Assembly: GCA_964562015.1 (NCBI GenBank)
Contig: CAZLRH010000006.1
Span: forward strand, 124,001-188,000
Source of the DNA: CAZLRH01 sp964562015
Lineage (GTDB): Bacteria; Verrucomicrobiota; Verrucomicrobiia; Opitutales; JABDGR01
Direction: 5' to 3'
DNA: 64,000 bases
In this document: positions 41,726 through 48,545 of the stretch, piece by piece
Numbering within the stretch: position 1 is the stretch's first letter
Layout: each line of letters begins with the position of its first letter
The notes under the pieces: model-generated
Told to the model about the DNA's origin: nothing
Databases searched by the model: none
The model's input: only the letters and a program-made list of their open reading frames with translations
Translations under genes and position numbers: made by a program

Positions 41726-41790
41726 AGTGCTCTAGTGCTTAGTGTTCTAGTACTTAGTTTTCTAAGGCTTGGTTTTCTAGTCTTGGTTAC
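41726..41790. repeat. 15-nt (8+7) leader repeat before pheT
   Basis: Plus-strand words GTGCTCTA, GTGCTTA, GTGTTCTA, GTACTTA and GTTTTCTA alternate 8 and 7 nt and decay toward 41790. On the pheT sense strand this reads TACTAGAACACTAAG and CACTAGAGCACTTG just ahead of the ATG. It shares TACTAGAACACTAA with the ilvC leader. Confidence 0.8.
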
Positions 41791-41827
41791 TTAATTCTCA
41801 GTGTCGGGTAATTCCAACTTCCAGATT

Positions 41828-42880
41828 CTAGCTTCCGGAATGGGCGAACTGCTTCAAAAACCGCAGGTCGTTTTGGAAGAAGTACCGCACGTCGTCGATG
41901 CCGGTGCGGACCATGGCGATGCGTTCGAGACCGAAACCGAAGGCGTAGCCGGTCCATTCGTCGGGGTTGAGGCCGCAGGCTTTGAAGACCTCCGGGTCCA
42001 CGATGCCGCAGCCGCCGAGTTCGAGCCATTTATTGGAAAGCTTGCCGAGGTCGGGCGACGTGAAATCGAGTTCGAAGCTCGGCTCCGTGAACGGGAAAAA
42101 CGACGGGCGCAATCGCGTCTGCGCGCCGGCGCCGAAGAACCCGCGCACGAGGTAATCCAGGGCGGCCTTGAGGTCCACCACCGTCACCCGGCGATCCACG
42201 ACGAGGCCCTCGACTTGGTGAAAGTTGGCGCTGTGGGTGGCGTCCACGTTGTCGCGGCGGAAAGTGCGGCCGGGGGCGAGCACCCGCAGCGGAGGTTTTT
42301 CGCGCAGGAGCGTGCGAATCTGGATGGTCGAGGTGTGCGAACGCAGCAGGTAGCGCTCCTGACCGCGGCGGGTGACATTGCCGACGGGCGTGGTGTCAGG
42401 CAGGTAAAAAGTGTCCTGCTCGTTGCGCGCGGGATGGTCAGCGGGGGTGTTGAGCGCGTCGAAATTGAACCACTCGGTTTCGAGTTCCGGGCCCTCGGCG
42501 ATGGTGAAGCCGATTTTGCGGAAAAGCTGGACGACCTCATTGCGGGCCTGCGTGAGCGGATGCAGCGAACCCGGCGCGCTGTCCGGCGCGGGCAGGGTGG
42601 AATCCACCGGCGGGCCGAGGCGGGCGGCCAGTTCGGCGGCGTCAAGGCGCGCGATAATTTCCGCGAAGAGGGCTTCGAATTGCTGCTTGTATTGATTGAT
42701 GAGCTTCCCCGCGATGGGGCGCTCGGCGGGCGGCAAACCGCCGAGAGATTTCATCACCGACGTGAACGCTCCCTTGGGGCCGACGTACCGGGCCTTGAAC
42801 GCCTCAAAATCCGGACGGGTAGCGAGCCCGGGAGCGGCGGCGCGGGCTTCGGCAAGCAGGGCAAGGAGCTGGGGTTCCAT
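41828..42880 (-). CDS. pheS: Phenylalanyl-tRNA synthetase alpha subunit
   Basis: The 350-residue class II synthetase subunit binds Phe, ATP and the tRNA acceptor end. It has the N-terminal coiled-coil arm, motif 1 region RNEVVQLFRKIGFTIAEGPE, the family block FDALNTPADHPARNEQDTFY, motif 2 (RVLAPGRTFRRDNVDATHSA NFHQ region) and motif 3 (YAFGFGLERIAMVRTGIDDV). The typical end RFLKQF is present. It is upstream of pheT on the same strand and downstream of rplT, forming rpmI-rplT-pheS-pheT. Its start is preceded by eleven or more 7-nt repeats. Confidence 0.97.
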   Translation of the reverse strand: MEPQLLALLAEARAAAPGLATRPDFEAFKARYVGPKGAFTSVMKSLGGLPPAERPIAGKLINQYKQQFEALFAEIIARLDAAELAARLGPPVDSTLPAPDSAPGSLHPLTQARNEVVQLFRKIGFTIAEGPELETEWFNFDALNTPADHPARNEQDTFYLPDTTPVGNVTRRGQERYLLRSHTSTIQIRTLLREKPPLRVLAPGRTFRRDNVDATHSANFHQVEGLVVDRRVTVVDLKAALDYLVRGFFGAGAQTRLRPSFFPFTEPSFELDFTSPDLGKLSNKWLELGGCGIVDPEVFKACGLNPDEWTGYAFGFGLERIAMVRTGIDDVRYFFQNDLRFLKQFAHSGS

Positions 42881-42886
42881 GAGAGG

Positions 42887-42970
42887 GTAAATGGCTGATT
42901 TCCAATTGCTGAGCGCTGATTCCAGAATCCTGAACGTTGAAGGATAAATGCAAAAGGATAAATGCTAAAT
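42887..42970. repeat. 7-nt-periodic leader repeat before pheS
   Basis: Twelve consecutive heptamers can be laid out on the plus strand from 42887: GTAAATG, GCTGATT, TCCAATT, GCTGAGC, GCTGATT, CCAGAAT, CCTGAAC, GTTGAAG, GATAAAT, GCAAAAG, GATAAAT, GCTAAAT. The words drift along the tract but keep the frame of seven. The tract fills most of the space up to the pheS start at 42880. Confidence 0.75.
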
Positions 42971-43073
42971 TAAGAACCAGAGGGTGCGTTCCTGGCTCAT
43001 GGGGCAACCTTGGGCCGCCGGAGAGGAGGCTGGGGAGAGACCGACCGAGGCGTCCGGCAGCAAGGACGCGGAT

Positions 43074-43547
43074 CTAGGCGTGCACCAGCGCGGCTTTCGC
43101 GGCGGCGACTTCGGCGGAATGCGCCTTATTCGACTCCCGCGTGTTGTCGCGCCGCTTGGCCGCCGCCTTGGGGGCCGGATTCTTGGCTTTGGCTTCGAGG
43201 GCGGCCTTGGCCAGCGTGACGACTTTGCCAAAGGCGGGGGCGTCGTGAATGGCCATTTCGCTAAGGGCCTTGCGGTCGAGTCCGATGTTGGCGGCGGTGA
43301 TGCCTGAAATAAATCGGCTGTAGCTCAGGCCGGCCGGACGCACGGCGGCATTCAGGCGGGCGATCCAGAGCGAGCGGAATTCGCTCTTCTTCTTGCGCCG
43401 GTCGCGGTAGGCGTAAATCTCGGCGTGCTGGACGGCGTCCTTGGCGTACCGGTAGAGCTTGGACTTGGAACCAAAGTAGCCTTTGGCCTTGCGCAGGATG
43501 CGCTTGCGGCGGGCCTTGGTGTAAACGGCGTTGGTGACGCGAGGCAT
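43074..43547 (-). CDS. rplT: 50S ribosomal protein L20 with C-terminal extension
   Basis: L20 is an early 23S-binding assembly protein. The first 118 residues are canonical: MPRVTNAVYTKARRKRILRK, AKGYFGSKSKLYRYAKDAVQ, RDRRKKKSEFRSLWIARLNA and the globular end FISGITAANIGLDRKALSEM AIHD. After that, about 35 extra residues rich in Lys, Ala and Arg follow (ALEAKAKNPAPKAAAKRRDN). Usual L20 is 115-120 residues, so this 157-residue form has an added basic tail. It lies 72 nt after rpmI. In other bacteria L20 represses its own operon by binding the mRNA leader; the heptad leader here shows no obvious L20 target. Confidence 0.96.
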   Translation of the reverse strand: MPRVTNAVYTKARRKRILRKAKGYFGSKSKLYRYAKDAVQHAEIYAYRDRRKKKSEFRSLWIARLNAAVRPAGLSYSRFISGITAANIGLDRKALSEMAIHDAPAFGKVVTLAKAALEAKAKNPAPKAAAKRRDNTRESNKAHSAEVAAAKAALVHA

Positions 43548-43562
43548 GGCTTATAAAGAGTA

Positions 43563-43590
43563 AAAGGTGAAAGGTAGAAGGTAAAAGGTG
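43563..43590. repeat. 7-nt-periodic leader repeat before rplT
   Basis: Four near-identical heptamers (AAAGGTG, AAAGGTA, GAAGGTA, AAAGGTG) lie 15 nt upstream of the rplT start. On the sense strand they read CACCTTT/TACCTTC, again pyrimidine-rich and locus-specific. Confidence 0.8.
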
Positions 43591-43619
43591 ACGGCAAAAC
43601 AGCCCCCATGGCGGTTGGC

Positions 43620-43814
43620 TTAGAACGCGAAGGGCAGGGCGCGGCGCACGAAGCGGGCGACGCCGGCCGAGACGGGCTGGTCCTTGCGGGACTGGCTCTT
43701 TTGCTTCTTCGTCTTGGACTGGAGCAAGTGGCGGCGGCCCGGCGTGCGGCGCAGGATTTTGCCGCGCCCGGTGATTTTGAAGCGCTTGACGATGGATTTT
43801 TTGGTCTTCTGCAT
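43620..43814 (-). CDS. rpmI: 50S ribosomal protein L35
   Basis: The start at 43814 gives MQKTKKSIVKRFKITGRGKI and a product of 64 residues, the usual L35 length; an upstream ATG would add ten unsupported residues. The motif RFKITGRGKILRRTPGRRHL is diagnostic, although the typical SHLLxxK region is altered to RHLLQSKTKKQK. It is first of rpmI-rplT-pheS-pheT. The initiation-factor gene infC, commonly just upstream, is absent here; 185 nt further is a plus-strand gene of unrelated composition. Confidence 0.95.
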   Translation of the reverse strand: MQKTKKSIVKRFKITGRGKILRRTPGRRHLLQSKTKKQKSQSRKDQPVSAGVARFVRRALPFAF

Positions 43815-43999
43815 GGCAGACGTGGGTGTCGAAATGATGGAAACCATTTAACAAATCAGGCCGGGCGCAGGCTGTAAAGGGTAAAAAGGGACGTGGGTGA
43901 GGGTTTAGAAGGAATAGATGATCTCGAAATAGTGGCGTTAAATGTCCTTGCTTGGTCTGGAAGATGTCCCTGTGCTCCCCTTGCCCACCTCAATATTAA

Positions 44000-44344
44000 G
44001 TGAAGCGCATCATTTTAGTCGTAATCTTTGGATACCTGACCGAATTTCTTTTTGACCTCTGTGGCCTATTTAGTGGCATGGTCATTGGGGCCGGTCATCC
44101 CTCGGAGCCTTTAATAATTCCTGGGCCAGTTAGCGTGGTTCTCTACTGGATTTGGGTTTGCACGCATTTTCCGCTCTTGATTGCATTGAAGTTTTTGAGA
44201 GGCGGTGACAATGGATGGGGCATTATTTGGGTCTTCATCCTTTGTGTACAGCCACTCCTATGGGGAGCTTTCTATTATAGGTTATGGGCAATTCGTGAAA
44301 AGCGATTTGCTAGGCAAGTGACACGGGATTTGGCGAAAGGATAA
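44000..44344 (+). CDS. Hypothetical small membrane protein
   Basis: No family recognised. From a GTG start at 44000 (MKRIILVVIFGYLTEFLFDL) the 114-residue product has three or four hydrophobic segments (residues about 4-30, 42-63, 70-92) and a basic C-terminus (RLWAIREKRFARQ). It is poorer in G+C than the genes around it. It ends 5 nt before the epimerase start, so the two could be co-translated. It is divergent from rpmI, whose usual upstream partner infC is missing at this point. Confidence 0.6.
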   Translation: MKRIILVVIFGYLTEFLFDLCGLFSGMVIGAGHPSEPLIIPGPVSVVLYWIWVCTHFPLLIALKFLRGGDNGWGIIWVFILCVQPLLWGAFYYRLWAIREKRFARQVTRDLAKG

Positions 44345-44349
44345 GATTT

Positions 44350-45318
44350 ATGAAAATCATTCTTCCCGGCGGGAGCGGGCTGATGGGCACACTGCTGGCG
44401 GGTGCGTTTCAGCAGCAGGGCCATGAGGTGGTGGTGCTGAGCCGCAAGGCGGCGCCCGCGCCGTGGCGGATGGTGCCGTGGGATGGCGAAACGCTGGGTG
44501 AGTGGGCCAAAGAAATCGACGGCGCGGATGTGGTCGTTAATCTCGCGGGGCGAAGTGTAAATTGCCGGTACGGGCCGGAGAACCGCCGGGCCATCATGGA
44601 CTCGCGCATCAAGTCCACCCAGGTGCTCGGCGAGGCCATCGGGCGCGCCGCTCGGCCGCCGGCGGTTTGGTTGCAATCGAGCACGGCCACGATTTACGCG
44701 CATCGTTTCGACGCGCCGAACGACGAAGTTTCAGGGATTCTCGGCGGCGCGGAACCCAACGCCCCGGACACCTGGCGGTTCAGCATCGCGGTGGCGACCG
44801 CGTGGGAACGGGCCTGCCGCGAGGCCGTTACCCCGCGCACGCGCAAGGTTTTGCTCCGCACTGCCATTCTCATGACGCCCGCGCGCGGCGGCGCCTTTGA
44901 TCAATTGCTGCGCCTGGTGCGTTGCGGTTTGGGCGGAAAATCAGGCAACGGCCAGCAGTACATGTCGTGGATTCACGACCGCGATTTTGTGCGGGCCATA
45001 AACTGGCTGATGGAACACCGGGAAATCGAAGGCCCCGTGAACCTCGCCGCGCCCAACCCGCTGCCCAATGCCGACTTCATGCGTGCGTTGCGAAAGGCGT
45101 GGGGGATGCCCGTCGGTTTGCCGGCGGCGGAATGGATGCTGGAAATCGGCACCTTTCTCCTGCGCACCGAATCGGAACTCGTGTTAAAGAGCCGGCGGGT
45201 CGTCCCCGGGCGGCTGGCGGCGGCGGGGTTCGCCTTTGAGTATCCCGCGTGGTCCGCGGCGGCGGGGGAATTGTGCCGGCGCTGGCGAATCGGTTCGACA
45301 GGGACGGAGTCACTATGA
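44350..45318 (+). CDS. TIGR01777-family NAD-dependent epimerase/dehydratase-like protein
   Basis: The 322-residue protein has the extended-SDR nucleotide loop IILPGGSGLMGTLLAGAFQQ, the family block DGADVVVNLAGRSVNCRYGP (with ENRRAIMDSRIKST after it), WLQSSTATIYAHRFDAPNDE and the DUF1731-like end SELVLKSRRVVPGRLAAAGF. This is the YfcH/SulA-like TIGR01777 group, whose substrate is unknown; the plant relative acts at cell division. The usual catalytic Tyr of SDRs appears in ATIYAHR. The start MKIILPGGSG at 44350 is natural. It follows a small membrane protein gene by 5 nt. Confidence 0.9.
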   Translation: MKIILPGGSGLMGTLLAGAFQQQGHEVVVLSRKAAPAPWRMVPWDGETLGEWAKEIDGADVVVNLAGRSVNCRYGPENRRAIMDSRIKSTQVLGEAIGRAARPPAVWLQSSTATIYAHRFDAPNDEVSGILGGAEPNAPDTWRFSIAVATAWERACREAVTPRTRKVLLRTAILMTPARGGAFDQLLRLVRCGLGGKSGNGQQYMSWIHDRDFVRAINWLMEHREIEGPVNLAAPNPLPNADFMRALRKAWGMPVGLPAAEWMLEIGTFLLRTESELVLKSRRVVPGRLAAAGFAFEYPAWSAAAGELCRRWRIGSTGTESL

Positions 45319-45434
45319 TTGGCCTTTAAAATTATCCTTGTTGACAGAGGAATAAAAAATATCATTCATGGGCCAACCGGCGGCGATTTTGACCTGGCGT
45401 TAGAGGTGAACGGGAGGGCCGCCGGTCCGACCAC

Positions 45435-47138
45435 ATGAGCACATCCACTGCGTACCAACTCTGCACCAGACACGCCGCGGGCGCCCTTGCCGCACTATTG
45501 CTTTTGGGAGGATGCGCGTCGGTGGAGTACCATAAGGTGCCGACGCCGACGCAGTACTCTACCTGGACGGATGCCGACCAGCAGAAGGCCGATGCCATGG
45601 TCGGACCGCGCTACTATTTGCCCCGGCCCTTTCTGGTGCTGAAGCAACCCCTGCCGGTGGCCGAGCGCTCGGCTTTTGTCAGCTTCGTGTACAATGCCAA
45701 AACGGGGGTCTATGACTTGGAAACGCCCGCCGATTCTTGGGTGGCGGCAATTGCGCCGAAATCCATTTCCCCGGCGGCCGCATTGGCGATCCAGGTCGCT
45801 GGCCCCCCTAAATTAAATAATAGTCCTGTCGCGCCGCAAGGCGCACCGGCGGGCGATAAAGGAGCTGGCGGTACCGGCGGGAATGGAACCGGCGGCAATG
45901 GCACTCCTACTGGTGGAAATGGCACCGGTGGCAACGGAACCGGCGGAAATGGAACGGGCGGCAATGGCACTGCTACAGGGGGAAATGGCACCGGGGGCAA
46001 CGGAACGCCGCCGCCGAGTACTTTGCAAGTCCGAGATGGATTTATCAACGCCACGGACCCCATCACGAGACTAACCGCGCAATTTGACGTGGCCTATTTT
46101 CCCGACTTTGAGGAGCAGTTCGTGGCCGTAGTCAACCCCGGCTTGGGCAAGGCCGACATGGACATGCAAATGCGCAACGGTTGGGCCATTGAGGTTTTCG
46201 GGGGCAGTGTGGACAATTCCAACCTGATTCCGTACTTGATTAAGCAAGTCAGCGATGCTTCCGCCGCAGCTTTGAACATCGCGACGACCTGGGGCTTGAT
46301 GGCCGTGCCGGGCGGCCAGGCCGTGGTGGCGGCCAAAGGTATTGGTAATTTTGTTAAGCTAGAAGGTGCTCCCACAGGCAATCTCACAGCCGACCAGGTC
46401 AAGGCCACTTTGGGTGAATTGCTCGTCTTCAAGATCGCCGAGGTGAAAATCGCCCAGCCGGGAATTTATCCGATCCTTAAACCGCGAGAAGTGCTTGATT
46501 GGGCCAAGCGTTGGAAAAGTGAAACGCAGACTGGTTCTTTGGAAAATCTGACGATGGAGCAAAAGATGAAAAACACCGTCGGAATTTTTCTCGGCTCAAA
46601 CGATCTGAGTTGGTTTCGCAGTGACATGGTTTTTGTCCCCCTACCGCCGATTACCATGATCGGCTTCAATACCATGACGGATGTTCTACTCCTGCCGCCA
46701 GACTCGCCCATTGGCATCATTCCCATGTCAGCTCTGCAAGGCGGTTCGCCCAATTCGAATAATGACGATGGCGATGGGGGTGATGGGGCCGATAAGTTGG
46801 CATTTGAGAATAATGCAACACAGCTGAAAGGTTTTTTGGAAGCTAAGTTGAAATCTGACGCAAGTTTTCCAGCCAGTATTGCACCCTCTTTAACCATTAG
46901 TCATCCCGGTGCGGAGAGCTCAAAGACACTGATAACTTTTACTGGAAAAAGTGGTGCGACGTCTCTCCCAAGTGATGCGGATACATTACGAAACTGGTTG
47001 GTCAAGAACGTGCCTAACGTCAAAGACTCACAGGTGACAATACTTTCAAATGGCAAGGGCACGCAGGGCGAGGCACCCACATACACGTTTCAAATAACGC
47101 AATCTATCGACCTTTTGCTGCCTCCCGCTGATAAATAG
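45435..47138 (+). CDS. Hypothetical lipoprotein with GGNGT-repeat linker
   Basis: No family recognised. The 567-residue protein has a lipoprotein signal with lipobox LGGC (Cys27), an N-terminal domain (residues 30-140), and a linker made almost entirely of GGNGT pentapeptides (145-191). A middle domain follows (200-440; DAAYFPDFEEQF-like, MQMRNGWAIEVFGGSVDNSN), with a second acidic Asp/Gly linker near 445 and a C-terminal domain of about 110 residues. In the signal region the second residue after Cys is Ser, so outer-membrane sorting is likely. The last 400 nt are visibly lower in G+C. A trypsin-fold protease gene begins 20 nt later on the same strand, suggesting one operon. Confidence 0.7.
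   Translation: MSTSTAYQLCTRHAAGALAALLLLGGCASVEYHKVPTPTQYSTWTDADQQKADAMVGPRYYLPRPFLVLKQPLPVAERSAFVSFVYNAKTGVYDLETPADSWVAAIAPKSISPAAALAIQVAGPPKLNNSPVAPQGAPAGDKGAGGTGGNGTGGNGTPTGGNGTGGNGTGGNGTGGNGTATGGNGTGGNGTPPPSTLQVRDGFINATDPITRLTAQFDVAYFPDFEEQFVAVVNPGLGKADMDMQMRNGWAIEVFGGSVDNSNLIPYLIKQVSDASAAALNIATTWGLMAVPGGQAVVAAKGIGNFVKLEGAPTGNLTADQVKATLGELLVFKIAEVKIAQPGIYPILKPREVLDWAKRWKSETQTGSLENLTMEQKMKNTVGIFLGSNDLSWFRSDMVFVPLPPITMIGFNTMTDVLLLPPDSPIGIIPMSALQGGSPNSNNDDGDGGDGADKLAFENNATQLKGFLEAKLKSDASFPASIAPSLTISHPGAESSKTLITFTGKSGATSLPSDADTLRNWLVKNVPNVKDSQVTILSNGKGTQGEAPTYTFQITQSIDLLLPPADK
45867..46007 (+). repeat. In-frame 15-nt tandem repeat encoding GGNGT
   Basis: About nine copies of a degenerate 15-nt unit encode GGNGT pentapeptides interrupted by PT and AT. 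Because the unit is a multiple of three, copy-number change would alter linker length without breaking the frame. Third-codon positions vary, so the peptide seems to be selected rather than the DNA. Confidence 0.85.
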
Positions 47139-47158
47139 AGAAATAGCACCGTCTGATT

Positions 47159-48379
47159 ATGGCCCAATCATCGAAAGCCAACTCGACTCGCCATCGCCAG
47201 GCGCGGCGCAGCGCTATTGAACGGGTGTGGCTGGATGATGCCGTGTTGCAGGCGGGTTTGCGGGCCGCGCAGAAGCGATTTGGCGGTCATCCGGGAGTGC
47301 GAGGATTTGGGTTGGGGGTCAAATTCTTGGAAAAGAGCCGGCGGAAGCAATTCGGGCCGGACGGTCGCGGCCTACGCTGTGTGGTCGTTGCGGTGGAGCA
47401 GAAGAAGAAATCACATTTGCTGCGGGCGACCCACCGGTTGCCGCCCTATTTGCTGGTGAGAGTTCCCGGACTGAAAAAGCGCCAGCGCGTCTTGCTCGAC
47501 GTGCATGCGGTGGGCCGGCGGGTGCGGCACCAGCAAATGGCCGGGCCGCCCTGGCCGACGGCGGGAAAACTTCGCCCGGGTTACCGAATGTCTTGTGGGA
47601 GGCAGTCACCGGCCGCCTATTACCAGCCTTTCGCCGACGGCGAGGCGGAACTCGGCACAGTGGGAGCCGTGATTCGCACTCTGCCCGACAACCGGTATTA
47701 CGCCATCACGGCCGCCCACGTAATCATCGATGTCGGGGACGGTAAAATTGATTTGCGCCTTACGGATCACGCCATTGGCGCGGTGGGGCCGGATTGGGTC
47801 ACTGTTGCGGCCGACAAATTCATACCCGCCTCGAACATCTTGGCAGGGCAATATGTATACGACACCGCGGCCTTGGAGGTGCCCCAGGGGTTCTACAATG
47901 ACGGCACGGCGTTTAGCTTTCTCGACCCCCAGCCTTCGTGGCCCAATAATTTTCAAGGAAAATTTGCCACTTCTGATGATGTTGACCATGCCGTTCTTGG
48001 CCAAGGCATGGACGGCTTCGTGTGGGTCCAGCGCGGCGGAGCGTACGCGAGTTTGCTCCCGATCAATCTTATTCACGTAACGACGCATTTTGATACAGAG
48101 GTGGAAACCTGGTCCGGCGGGGTGAAACCGATTCGGTATGGCCCGCTCTACAATTACGATTTCACCAACGGGTGGACCGAAGGCGGGGACAGCGGTGCGC
48201 CGGTTTTCATTTACGCCAAGGACAATCCCACGGAGGTGCGCTTCCTGGGCTTTCATTTCATTGCCAATGAAAAAGAGCAAAAATGGTGGGCGGTTTGTGC
48301 CGAGAATTTTCTCGCGCGGAATTTTGGCGTTCTGAACCGGGACTTTGTCTTTGCGGGTTTTGATCAAAGTGTAGGGTGA
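47159..48379 (+). CDS. Chymotrypsin-fold serine protease-like protein
   Basis: The 406-residue protein has no clear signal peptide. Its N-terminal 160 residues are basic and unrecognised. From about residue 165 a trypsin-like fold is visible: NRYYAITAAHVIIDVG (His187), GQYVYDTAALEVPQG (Asp235) and WTEGGDSGAPVFIY (Ser345 in the GDSG motif). The triad order H-D-S and the A-A-H and G-D-S-G wording are those of the S1 clan. The substrate is unknown. The gene follows a lipoprotein gene by 20 nt, so it may process or be held by that protein. Absence of a secretion signal leaves location open. Confidence 0.8.
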   Translation: MAQSSKANSTRHRQARRSAIERVWLDDAVLQAGLRAAQKRFGGHPGVRGFGLGVKFLEKSRRKQFGPDGRGLRCVVVAVEQKKKSHLLRATHRLPPYLLVRVPGLKKRQRVLLDVHAVGRRVRHQQMAGPPWPTAGKLRPGYRMSCGRQSPAAYYQPFADGEAELGTVGAVIRTLPDNRYYAITAAHVIIDVGDGKIDLRLTDHAIGAVGPDWVTVAADKFIPASNILAGQYVYDTAALEVPQGFYNDGTAFSFLDPQPSWPNNFQGKFATSDDVDHAVLGQGMDGFVWVQRGGAYASLLPINLIHVTTHFDTEVETWSGGVKPIRYGPLYNYDFTNGWTEGGDSGAPVFIYAKDNPTEVRFLGFHFIANEKEQKWWAVCAENFLARNFGVLNRDFVFAGFDQSVG

Positions 48380-48545
48380 GCCGACGCCAGACCGGGCCCG
48401 CCTTTTTGTGAGTTGGGCCGATAGTGGCAGCCCCCGGCCCCGCCGATTACCAACCGCCGCCGTGCCGGGTACTTTACCTTTGCCAAACGCGGGGGCGCTG
48501 TTCATTGTTATCGTTTCCCTTGATGGCACCGCCTGCGTTTGCACC

